Below, piece by piece: positions 53,156 through 62,300 of a stretch of DNA of 64,000 nt. Within the stretch, counting starts at the first letter, position 1. Each line of letters opens with the position of its first letter. Source of the stretch: Cellvibrio sp. 79. Lineage in GTDB: Bacteria; Pseudomonadota; Gammaproteobacteria; Pseudomonadales; Cellvibrionaceae. Made by a program: the position numbers and the translations under genes. The stretch is from contig MVDH01000003.1 in NCBI GenBank assembly GCA_003056245.1, forward strand, positions 546,156-610,155, given 5' to 3'. The notes below the pieces were generated by a model. That model made no database searches and had not been told where the DNA came from. It was given only the letters and a program-made list of their open reading frames with translations.

Positions 53156-54109
53156 TTAACGGGACGCCAATTTACGCTCAATGGCGTCAATTAGCCGTGA
53201 CCCAATTCCGGTGTTGTAGGCTTTATCGATTTCACGTGCACAGGTTGGACTGGTGACATTAATTTCGGTCAGGTACTCGCCGATTACATCCAGCCCTACA
53301 AACATCAAACCTTTCGCTTTCAACGTTGGCGCGACCTGCTCGACGATCCAATAATCTTTATCCGTTAACGGCTGGGCGACGCCGGTGCCACCTGCTGCCA
53401 GATTACCACGAGTCTCGCCTTTTGCAGGAATACGCGCCAGGCAATAAGGTACAGGTTCGCCATCCACCACCAGGATGCGTTTATCACCCTCCTTAATTGC
53501 AGGGATATAGCGTTGCGCCATAATCAGTTGCTGACCAAATTCGGTTAGGGTTTCCAGAATTACACCAACATTGGGATCATCGTGGCGGCAACGGAAAATA
53601 CGACTGCCGCCCATGCCATCCAACGGCTTGAAAATCACATCGCCATGCTGGTGATGGAACTCGCGCAAACGCAACATATCGCGACTGACTAACACTGGTG
53701 GGCAACACTGCGGAAACTGGGTCGCAAATATTTTCTCATTGCAATCGCGCAGGCTACGCGGATCATTGACTACCAAAGCACCTTGTTGTTGCGCAGCCTC
53801 CAATATATAGGTGCTATAGATATACTCGTTATCGAACGGCGGGTCCTTACGCATCAGGATCACATCGAGGTCGCCCAGTTTTTTGTCCTCATGCAACCCC
53901 AGCTCAAACCAGCTATCACCATTGTCCGCCACGAATAGATTGCGGGTATTAGCGCGGGCTTCACCTTGCAGCAAATACAAATCCCTCTGCTCCATATAGT
54001 GCAAATCCCAACCGCGTTCCTGCGCCGCCAATAGAAGCGCCAGGGTTGTGTCTTTGTAAAATTTGATATCGGCGATGGGGTCCATCACTACACCAAGGGA
54101 GATAGCCAT
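53156..54109 (-). CDS. gshB: glutathione synthetase GshB
   Basis: ATP-grasp ligase joining gamma-glutamylcysteine and glycine. M-D-P-I-A-D-I near the N-terminus, D-G-M-G-G-S-R-I-F in the glycine-rich loop, and the C-terminal E-I-N-V-T-S-P-T. Start at ATG 54109 is supported by the family's short N-terminus; a GTG three codons upstream is less likely. Its 5' end faces pilG across a long gap. Confidence 0.97.
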   Translation of the reverse strand: MAISLGVVMDPIADIKFYKDTTLALLLAAQERGWDLHYMEQRDLYLLQGEARANTRNLFVADNGDSWFELGLHEDKKLGDLDVILMRKDPPFDNEYIYSTYILEAAQQQGALVVNDPRSLRDCNEKIFATQFPQCCPPVLVSRDMLRLREFHHQHGDVIFKPLDGMGGSRIFRCRHDDPNVGVILETLTEFGQQLIMAQRYIPAIKEGDKRILVVDGEPVPYCLARIPAKGETRGNLAAGGTGVAQPLTDKDYWIVEQVAPTLKAKGLMFVGLDVIGEYLTEINVTSPTCAREIDKAYNTGIGSRLIDAIERKLASR

Positions 54110-54462
54110 AGAATTCACTCTAATAAGTAATACAATTTATGTATTATTAAGTCGCATAAAAAATTGCCGGACTCAAAAGGGCGGGCTAAAGTTAAGTCTT
54201 AAGGGCAATTAAAGCAAGGTTATTGAGCGTCGATAATTGCGTACTAAAAGCTATAAAAACGGAATAGATTACTCATATATTCAAACAGTTATGGCATAAC
54301 CTTAAAAACTGTGTTAAAAGTTGGTCTTTTCAAAGATGGCGTTATTTTGACGCTACTTTGGATGAAGGATTTAGTCGCGCGTCCATTGCTACAAACTAAC
54401 AATATCAACCGATTAACGCGTATTTCTGGCAACTACGGCAATAACAAAGGCAAGGTCAGAGT
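54110..54462. other. 353-base intergenic region between gshB and pilG
   Basis: No ORF of note. It is AT-rich, and should hold the divergent gshB and pilG promoters. A TAATAC / GTATTA inverted repeat lies at 54128-54146, close to the gshB start. A candidate pilG promoter is listed separately. Confidence 0.6.
54347..54375 (+). promoter_or_regulatory. possible sigma-70 promoter of pilG
   Basis: TTGACG and TTTAGT with a 17-base gap, about 90 bases before the pilG ATG. The -35 is good and the -10 matches four of six bases. Confidence 0.35.
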
Positions 54463-54858
54463 ATGGAAGTAACTTACGAAAGCCTGAAAGTGATGGTTAT
54501 AGACGACAGTAAAACCATCCGTCGCACGGCTGAAACACTGCTCAAAAAAGCGGGCTGCATGGTGATTACCGCCACCGATGGCTTTGATGCCCTGGCAAAA
54601 ATTGCAGACACCCGTCCCGATATTATTTTTGTGGACATTATGATGCCGCGTCTCGACGGTTATCAAACTTGTGCCTTAATCAAGAATAATAGCGAGTTCA
54701 AGACCACCCCGGTCATCATGTTATCCAGTAAAGATGGTCTGTTCGATAAAGCCAAAGGGCGCATTGTCGGCTCCGATCAATACCTCACCAAACCTTTCAG
54801 TAAAAGCGAACTGCTCGGTGCGATTGAAGCGCACGTCAAGCATTTAAAAGCGTCCTGA
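54463..54858 (+). CDS. pilG: twitching motility response regulator PilG
   Basis: Single receiver domain of 131 residues. Acidic pair in V-I-D-D-S, phosphorylation Asp in I-F-V-D-I-M-M-P-R, conserved Thr/Ser region M-L-S-S-K and Lys in Y-L-T-K-P-F. In the Pil-Chp system it drives pilus extension responses. First of pilGHIJK-chpA. Confidence 0.95.
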   Translation: MEVTYESLKVMVIDDSKTIRRTAETLLKKAGCMVITATDGFDALAKIADTRPDIIFVDIMMPRLDGYQTCALIKNNSEFKTTPVIMLSSKDGLFDKAKGRIVGSDQYLTKPFSKSELLGAIEAHVKHLKAS

Positions 54859-54986
54859 TCGCTGGTTAGAGCCTCCGGGCATACGTTAGTGGGTGGAACC
54901 CGCTGATCTTCTGGATCAACGCCCAAAGGACTGTTTAATATTCGCCGCACTCCTCGCGGAACATTTATTCGTTTTTTGGAGCAATT

Positions 54987-55349
54987 ATGGCCAGAGTATT
55001 GATTATTGATGACTCACCTACCGAAACCTACAAACTCACCAGCATGCTGGAGAAAAACGGTCATGTGGTTATCACCGCCGATAACGGCGAAGCAGGTATT
55101 GCACTGGCACAAAAAGAATTGCCAGATGTAGTGTTAATGGATGTGGTTATGCCCGGTTTAAATGGTTTTCAGGCTACCCGCCAATTAACCAAGGCACCGG
55201 AAACTGCCCATATTCCTGTGATTATTGTTACGACCAAAGACCAGCAGACTGATCGTGTATGGGGCATGCGCCAAGGGGCTAAAGCCTACTTGTCAAAACC
55301 CATCACCCAGGAAGTGCTGATGGCCGCGATGGCGGAAGTATTGCGCTAA
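54987..55349 (+). CDS. pilH: twitching motility response regulator PilH
   Basis: Single receiver domain of 120 residues: I-I-D-D-S, phospho-Asp in V-L-M-D-V-V-M-P-G, T-T-K and L-S-K-P. TTGGAG before the ATG. The gap from pilG is 128 bases. In characterised systems PilH counteracts PilG. Confidence 0.95.
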   Translation: MARVLIIDDSPTETYKLTSMLEKNGHVVITADNGEAGIALAQKELPDVVLMDVVMPGLNGFQATRQLTKAPETAHIPVIIVTTKDQQTDRVWGMRQGAKAYLSKPITQEVLMAAMAEVLR

Positions 55350-55483
55350 ACCAGATTCAACCTACAAGCATCAGGGATATCTGCGAAAGCGCTCAGGGAA
55401 TGATGGGGCGATAATAACAAGCATCAACCGGCCATCTGGCTCGCGCCAGCCGCAAAGGTGATGCAGACGTTACGGACAGAGCT

Positions 55484-56026
55484 ATGTCAGAACCACAGGC
55501 TGCTTTTCAAGCCTTACTTACATTGGCGCAACGCAGTCGCGCAGCCGCAAAAGGTTTGCCTGCCCAGGCAGACATCAGGCCCCACTGGAGCGGTATCGGA
55601 TTTTCGCTCATGGGCAGTTATTTTGTAGCGCCTATTGGTGAAGTGTCGGAGATGCTTGAAGTTCCGAATCACACCCACCTACCCGGCGTTCAACCCTGGG
55701 TAAAAGGTGTGGCCAATGTGCGCGGACGCCTTTTGCCACTCTTTGATCTTGCTATGTTTTTTGGTGACCGTCTGACCGGAACACGTAAGCATCGCCGGGT
55801 ATTAATTCTTGAAACCGAAACCCTGTATTCCGGCCTGATTGTTGATCAGGTTTTCGGTATGCAACATTTTCCCATGGATGAATACATTGAAGAGGCAGGA
55901 GCCATCGCACCCGGTATTTTGCCATTTGTCACCGGCAGCTACCCGCAAGGTGGTGAGCGCTGGTCGTTATTTCGACCGGCACTGTTGGCCGAAGATCCGC
56001 GCTTTACCAACGCGGCAAAATCCTGA
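55484..56026 (+). CDS. pilI: CheW-like adaptor PilI
   Basis: A CheW-domain protein of 180 residues that couples the receptor PilJ to ChpA. V-A-P-I-G-E-V-S-E-M, V-K-G-V-A-N-V-R-G-R-L-L-P-L-F-D and V-D-Q-V-F-G match the fold. 134 bases after pilH; the gap holds no further gene. Confidence 0.93.
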   Translation: MSEPQAAFQALLTLAQRSRAAAKGLPAQADIRPHWSGIGFSLMGSYFVAPIGEVSEMLEVPNHTHLPGVQPWVKGVANVRGRLLPLFDLAMFFGDRLTGTRKHRRVLILETETLYSGLIVDQVFGMQHFPMDEYIEEAGAIAPGILPFVTGSYPQGGERWSLFRPALLAEDPRFTNAAKS

Positions 56027-56170
56027 AAGTGAAAACGTTTGAAAGCAAGACCGTAAGTTCAACAGAGTGAGAAACCAATCAACACTTTTCGGATTAGTTA
56101 GTAACAGCTGGTCGCAGAAAGTGCAGTGGATAGAAAAAATAAAACCGAACGCTGGTGTAGGAGTGCTTAG

Positions 56171-58324
56171 ATGAAAACTGATTCAAAGATTGCCGCCTTC
56201 AAGGCAAAACCGGCGATAGTGATCGCCTCGGTTTTGCTGGTGGCTTCATTTGTAGCTGCGATGATTTCCCTGTTCCTGATTGACCAGGGTAAAACCAACG
56301 ACCAACGCTACTTGCAACAAGCCTCCGACTTGCGTGCACAGGCTTACCGATTAACATCTCTGGCGCGAGACGCAACCTCCGGTGACGAAAAGGCATTTGC
56401 CGAGTTATCCGGTGTAGTCCAGAGCATGGACGGTACCTGGAATATGCTGCGCACCAGCGATGAGGATACCAAAGCGGCTTTGGGAACCGAATTTCAGGCT
56501 TATGGTGCAATTTGGGACCGCGTAAAAAACAACGCGCAAGCTATTGCTACCAACAAAGACGTTATCGTATCGCTCAATAACGTCGGCAAGACGCTGAACA
56601 CTAACCTGCCGTCGCTGCAAACCGAACATAACGATATCGTTGATATCCTGATGGAATCCAACGCACCAACCGATCAGGCGATCCAAGCCCAGCTGCTTTC
56701 ATGGCGTGTGGAGCGTATCGGTCGTAACATCGATAAAATGCTACGCGGTGATGCCGACGCGGGTGAAGCTGCTGACCAATTTAACCGCGACGCCAACTTC
56801 TATGCGCGCGTATTGACCGCAATGAGAGAAGGCGACTCGGCCCTGCGTATTACCAAGGTATCCGATTCCGAAGCCCGTGCCAGTCTTGAAAAAATTACCC
56901 AATTGTTTGACGGTGTAAATAAATCCATCCAGGAAATGGTGAATGGATCAGCAACTCTGTTCCGCGCACGTCAGGCATCTGATGCATTGTTGAGTGACAG
57001 CCCGCAGTTGTTGCAAGCATTGGCAACTATCTCCGATAAAATCGCTGTTCAAGCCGATAATCGCCCGATCAACAATAGTGTTGTTTTCTTACTGGCAGCA
57101 GTGACGCTGATTTCACTGTTCTATATTGGCTTCAACCAATACATGGGCGCACGTCGCCGTGCGGACGAAACCGCTGACACCAACGAGCGTAACCAGACTG
57201 CGATTTTGCGTCTCCTCGACGAACTGGCCGACCTCGCGGACGGTGACCTGACCACTACCGCAACAGTAACCGAGGACTTCACCGGTGCAATTGCTGACTC
57301 TATCAACTTTACTATCGACCAGCTGCGTATCCTGGTAGCGCGCATCAATGAAACCGCGGTAAACGTATCTGCCGCTGCGCAAGAGACCCAGCAAACTGCA
57401 CTGCATCTCGCAGAAGCATCTGAACACCAGGCGCAGGAAATCGCCGGTGCATCTGCCGCGGTAAACGAAATGGCCGTGACCATTGACCAGGTATCTGCAA
57501 ACGCCGCCGAATCGGCAGCGGTAGCGGAGCGTGCGGTATCGATCGCGGGCAACGGTGCGAAAGTGGTACAGAACACTATCCACGGGATGGATACCATCCG
57601 TGAGCAGATCCAGGACACCTCCAAACGTATCAAACGCCTCGGTGAATCGTCACAAGAGATCGGTGATATCGTAAGTTTGATTAACGACATTGCGGACCAA
57701 ACCAACATCCTCGCACTTAACGCGGCAATTCAGGCATCGATGGCCGGTGACGCAGGCCGCGGCTTCGCGGTGGTAGCGGACGAAGTTCAACGCCTTGCGG
57801 AACGTTCCGCAGCAGCAACCAAGCAGATCGAAGCGCTGGTAAAAACCATTCAGAACGATACCAACGAAGCGGTAATTTCGATGGAACAAACGACCTCTGA
57901 AGTGGTACGCGGTGCGCGCCTCGCACAGGATGCGGGTGTGGCACTGGAAGAAATTGAAAACGTATCGTCAAGTCTGGCGGAATTGATCCAGAACATTTCC
58001 AACGCGGCGCGCCAACAAGCATCGTCTGCGGGTCACATCTCCAACACGATGAATGTTATTCAAGAAATTACTACCCAAACTTCAGCCGGTACTTCTGCTA
58101 CCGCGCAGTCGATTGGTAACCTCGCCGAGATGGCCCTCGACCTGCGTGAATCCGTAGCCGGTTTCAAACTGCCGGAAGAAGATATGTCCGAAGGTCGCGC
58201 CAATGCGGCACGTCGCGCCATGTCTACACCGGCGATGGATTTTGACAGCTCCACCGAGGTCATAGATCTGGATGACGAATTGTTGCCTGAAGACGATGTT
58301 TTTGGACAACCTTCAAAAGCCTGA
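56171..58324 (+). CDS. pilJ: methyl-accepting chemotaxis protein PilJ
   Basis: A 717-residue receptor. Two membrane helices (about 15-37 and 305-325) flank a ~265-residue periplasmic helical domain. A HAMP-like stretch follows, then a signalling coiled coil whose hairpin tip has [17 protein letters not shown] and [15 protein letters not shown]. It likely senses surface contact or pilin state. GTAGGAG precedes the ATG. Confidence 0.95.
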   Translation: MKTDSKIAAFKAKPAIVIASVLLVASFVAAMISLFLIDQGKTNDQRYLQQASDLRAQAYRLTSLARDATSGDEKAFAELSGVVQSMDGTWNMLRTSDEDTKAALGTEFQAYGAIWDRVKNNAQAIATNKDVIVSLNNVGKTLNTNLPSLQTEHNDIVDILMESNAPTDQAIQAQLLSWRVERIGRNIDKMLRGDADAGEAADQFNRDANFYARVLTAMREGDSALRITKVSDSEARASLEKITQLFDGVNKSIQEMVNGSATLFRARQASDALLSDSPQLLQALATISDKIAVQADNRPINNSVVFLLAAVTLISLFYIGFNQYMGARRRADETADTNERNQTAILRLLDELADLADGDLTTTATVTEDFTGAIADSINFTIDQLRILVARINETAVNVSAAAQETQQTALHLAEASEHQAQEIAGASAAVNEMAVTIDQVSANAAESAAVAERAVSIAGNGAKVVQNTIHGMDTIREQIQDTSKRIKRLGESSQEIGDIVSLINDIADQTNILALNAAIQASMAGDAGRGFAVVADEVQRLAERSAAATKQIEALVKTIQNDTNEAVISMEQTTSEVVRGARLAQDAGVALEEIENVSSSLAELIQNISNAARQQASSAGHISNTMNVIQEITTQTSAGTSATAQSIGNLAEMALDLRESVAGFKLPEEDMSEGRANAARRAMSTPAMDFDSSTEVIDLDDELLPEDDVFGQPSKA

Positions 58325-58346
58325 TGACCCAAAGCCTGATGAAAAG

Positions 58347-58369
58347 TGCCGCCATGATTAATGGCGGCA
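58347..58369 (+). terminator. hairpin after pilJ, possible attenuator
   Basis: A perfect 9-bp stem TGCCGCCAT / ATGGCGGCA with loop GATTA and then TTTCT. T-run is short, so partial termination before pilK-chpA is plausible. Confidence 0.5.
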
Positions 58370-58447
58370 TTTCTCCGGCAAGTCGTTTCCAGCAACAAGT
58401 TCGTCGATTTCCAGAAACAAGCTAGTCGCTTTACTGAATTAGTAACT

Positions 58448-59305
58448 ATGGCCTGGTCACTACGCACACTACCAACGCTCACCGAAGACCAGTTTCTCCA
58501 ATGGGGCAAACTCCTTGAGGAGCGCACAGGTATACAGTTGGTGTTCCAGCAAAAAGCCTGGCTCGAATCGCAGATTTATGCCCGCCTGCGCGACATGGGT
58601 TACACCGACTACGACGGTTACTATTTTTTTGTTGCTGAAGAAAGTATCGATTCCAAACTGGAGTGGGCACGTCTGGTAGATCGCATCGCGGTAAAAGAAA
58701 CCAGCTTTTTCCGTCATCGCGAATCCATCGAATACGTACGCAACTATCTCCAGCAAAAAATTAATAACCAGGCGCTATCTGACAGCTTTGATGTCTGGAG
58801 CCTGGGATGTGCCACTGGCGAAGAAGCTTATTCGCTGGCGATGGTAGTGAATGATTGTTTTGAGTTGGCAATGATCAACCCGTTTTATGGCATCACTGCT
58901 ATGGATATCAGCCCATCTGCCTTGGCAGCCGGGCGAAAGGGGCGCTACACCAAGCGCCGGGTTGACCAGGTAAAACCAGATGAAGCAAAACGCTACCTCC
59001 AGGTTTGCGCCGATGGCAGTTACGAAGTTGTGAACAAATTGCGTGATCGCGTGTGCTTTACCCAGAGCAACATCATCAATGCACGGCAATTACCGCAGGT
59101 TCAGGTCGATGTGATTTTTTGCCAGAACCTGTTGGTGTATTTCCGCCGCTGGCTGCGCCGCGATGTGTTGAATGCTCTGGTTGACCGCCTTAAACCGGGC
59201 GGTTTACTGATTGTCGGTTTGGGTGAAGTGATGGACTGGGAACACCCGGACATGCAGCGCACCAGTGATGACCAGGTGCAAGCCTATATTCGCCAGACAA
59301 ATTAA
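58448..59305 (+). CDS. pilK: CheR-type chemoreceptor methyltransferase PilK
   Basis: About 285 residues. The likely start is the ATG at 58448 (M-A-W-S-L-R), because an upstream ATG at 58361 lies inside the pilJ hairpin. CheR fold: V-K-E-T-S-F-F-R-H near the active face, the SAM motif W-S-L-G-C-A-T-G-E-E-A-Y-S-L-A, and I-F-C-Q-N-L-L-V-Y-F. It methylates PilJ. The expected N in C-R-N is kept here as C-Q-N. Ribosome site is weak. Confidence 0.92.
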   Translation: MAWSLRTLPTLTEDQFLQWGKLLEERTGIQLVFQQKAWLESQIYARLRDMGYTDYDGYYFFVAEESIDSKLEWARLVDRIAVKETSFFRHRESIEYVRNYLQQKINNQALSDSFDVWSLGCATGEEAYSLAMVVNDCFELAMINPFYGITAMDISPSALAAGRKGRYTKRRVDQVKPDEAKRYLQVCADGSYEVVNKLRDRVCFTQSNIINARQLPQVQVDVIFCQNLLVYFRRWLRRDVLNALVDRLKPGGLLIVGLGEVMDWEHPDMQRTSDDQVQAYIRQTN

Positions 59306-59376
59306 TAGTGCTAAAAAACGACTACCAAAAAATAGCAAAGTCGCACTGAGCGAGAATACTGAGAGGATAGTTCTGC

Positions 59377-62300
59377 ATGGCAGACAATCGCAATTTTGCC
59401 GCGTTGGATTGGTTGATCCACGAGATCAGCGAAACGCTTAAAGAAGCGCGCCAATCGCTCGAAAGTTATGTGGAAAACCCCAAAGATGCGGCGCGTATCC
59501 GCTTCTGTTTGACCCATATCCATCAGGTTCATGGCAGCCTCCAAATGGTGGAGTTTTATGGCGCCGCCATGCTCGCCAGCGAGATGGAGCAATTGACCCA
59601 GGCGATGATCGCCAACACGGTTGCCAACACCAGTGAAGCGCAAGAAGTCCTGATGCGCGCCATTTTGCAATTCCCGCTTTATCTGGACCAGGTAAAGGCC
59701 ACGCGCAAAGACAACCCGCTAATCGTACTGCCGCTGCTCAATGACTTGCGCGCGGTGCGCGGCGAAAGTTTGCTTACCGATACCAAATTGTTCGTCCCCA
59801 ATTTAACGCCCGCCAAAAAAGTCAGCGGCGCGCGCTTGCCCGTCACTAACGACAATGTGCAGTTCCAGGCGATGGTGCTCAAGCTGCGCCAGATGTACCA
59901 GTATGCCGCTTCCGGTTTTATCCGCGGCGTTAACCCGGACGAAAATCTGGCGTACCTGCAAAAAGCCTTTTCCCGTCTGCAAAAGCTGACTCACGGTACC
60001 GCGCGCTTCGCGTTGTGGGATATTTGCGTAGCCTTAGTAGAAGCTATTGAGCTTGACGCCATCGAAATCAGCGTTGCAGTCAAAAACCTGCTGCGCCAGT
60101 TGGATAAGGAAATCAAAGTCCTCGCCGTTCACGGAGTGAAGGCACTGAACAGCTTTACCAATGATGAGCTGATCAAAAACCTGCTTTATTACGTCGCACG
60201 TGCGGGCAAACACGCGCCCGGCTTTCCGCCTAATTCCCATTTGCAGCGCATCTACGAAACCTATCATCTCGAAGAAGCGTTGCTGGAAGGTAAAGAAACC
60301 GGCGATGAAGCCCAGGATATGTTGTCGGTGCCCGACGCTGATGCCATGCGCTCGGTGGTTGGCGCACTGAAAGAAGAACTGAACCTGATCAAAAACAGCC
60401 TGGATGTCTGCCTCGCGGGTGGCGACACCCAAGCCACTCTCAGCGATGCATTGCCGATTGTTAAACGTGTGGCGGATACCATGGCCGTGCTGGGCCTGGG
60501 TGATTTGCGCAAACGTATCCTTGAGCAAGGCGCGGCGCTGGAACTGGTGGTTGAATCCAATAGCCAATTGAATGACGAGCAATTATTAGCAATTGCAAGC
60601 CAGATTATTTCTGTTGAGAACGCACTGGACAGCCTGACCGAACCGGGCGGGCAAGATCCAAAGCAAGCTGATGAATCCGACATCACCCTGACCCGCGCCA
60701 AAGAGTCGGTGTTGCGTGAATCGCGCAATGGATTGGAACACGCCAAAGACGCGATCATCGAATACATCGCGTCACAGTGGAATCGCCAGCATTTGCAGAG
60801 CGTACCCACTACCCTGCGCGAAATCCGCGGCGGCCTGGAAATTATGCCGTTGCCACGCCCGGCCCGGATTCTCGGTGCCTGCGCACGCTTTATTGAAGAA
60901 CAACTGCTGGAGCAGGAAAGCACTCCGCAGTGGACGACACTGGATACCCTGGCCGATGCCATTACCAGTGTTGAGTATTACCTGGAGCGCTTGAGCAGTG
61001 GCGGCCGCAAAGATGAAAACGATTTGCTGCTCAGTGTGGCCGAGGAAAGCGTCGCCAGCCTGGGTTATGCCGTTGCCAAGACCAGCAAACCCGACACAAC
61101 CAGCGCAGAACCTGAAAAGGATTTGCCAACTGCCGCCACATCTCCTGTAAAAACCAATGAAGAAGCTGAATTAGCTGCTGCTTACGGCAAAACCGCTTAT
61201 GCAGAAGTGGCCGTTGCTACTGAGGAAGAAGCGTCCGATCAATTGGAAGCGATCTACGCCCAAGCGGTACCGGACGCACCATCCTATATTGCCGATGAAC
61301 AATCTATTGAACTTGACGATGAACCGAAGAGCAATACAGAAATCGCTATCGAGTCAGCGCCTGCTCTTGATCAAGTTGATGAAATCACTGAAGAAGCTGA
61401 AGTAGTAGTTGTAGAAGAACCAACGCTGATCCCCACCAACAATGCACCGGTGATCACGCGCGAAGACAACGACGATATCGATGATGAAATTATTGAAATC
61501 TTCATCGAGGAGGCCGGTGAAGTTACCGAAACTATTGGCGAATACTTCCCGCGCTGGGCGCAAAACTTTGAAGATAACAATTCGCTGACTGAATTCCGCC
61601 GCGCATTCCATACCTTGAAAGGCAGCGGCCGGATGGTCGGCGCCAACGACATCGGCGAGCTGGCCTGGTCGATTGAAAACATGCTCAACCGCGTTCTTGA
61701 CCGCACGATTGTGGCGGGTGCGGTGCATGTTCATATCATCGAAAAAGTGCGCGGCCTGTTGCCGGATATGATTGCCGCCTTCCGCGATAATCAACCCAAC
61801 CCGCATGCTGAACTGGCAGAAACCTATCGCCTTCAAGCCCAATCCTTGTCGCAAGGTGTTGTTCCCGATGCGTTGCTGGCCGAACTGGAAACTGCTCCGG
61901 CCGGCCAAACCAGCGCGGCGGATATCGTTGCTCAACAAGAAGCAGAAGCGGTTGAGGATCTGGCTGAAGAAGACATTGATCTGGAAGAAGAATCGGCTGA
62001 AGAGACGCTCGAACCCGAATTATCGGGTGAGCCTCCGCAAACCGATGAGGATGAAGTCCTCACCCTTGAAGAAGAGATTATTGAACCGGTTGCGCCTGAG
62101 TCGATTGAAACGCTCGAATTGGTTGAAGAGGAAACTGATAACGAAGCGCTACAACTTAGCCAAACCTACAGCGAGCTTCAGCCAACCAGCTTCAACTACA
62201 GCGAATCGGTCGATGAAGACATTGATATCGATGATCCGGATGCCCAGCTGTGGGATATTTTCGGTGCCGAAGCGGTATATCACCTGCACATAGTGCAGCA

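Noticed and set aside
58361..58447. 29-codon N-terminal extension of pilK
   Set aside because: Its ATG lies within the right arm of the pilJ hairpin, it lacks a ribosome site, and the CheR fold begins after 58448.
60264..60962. Minus-strand 232-residue open frame
   Set aside because: Antisense shadow of chpA, whose own frame has coherent domain structure throughout.
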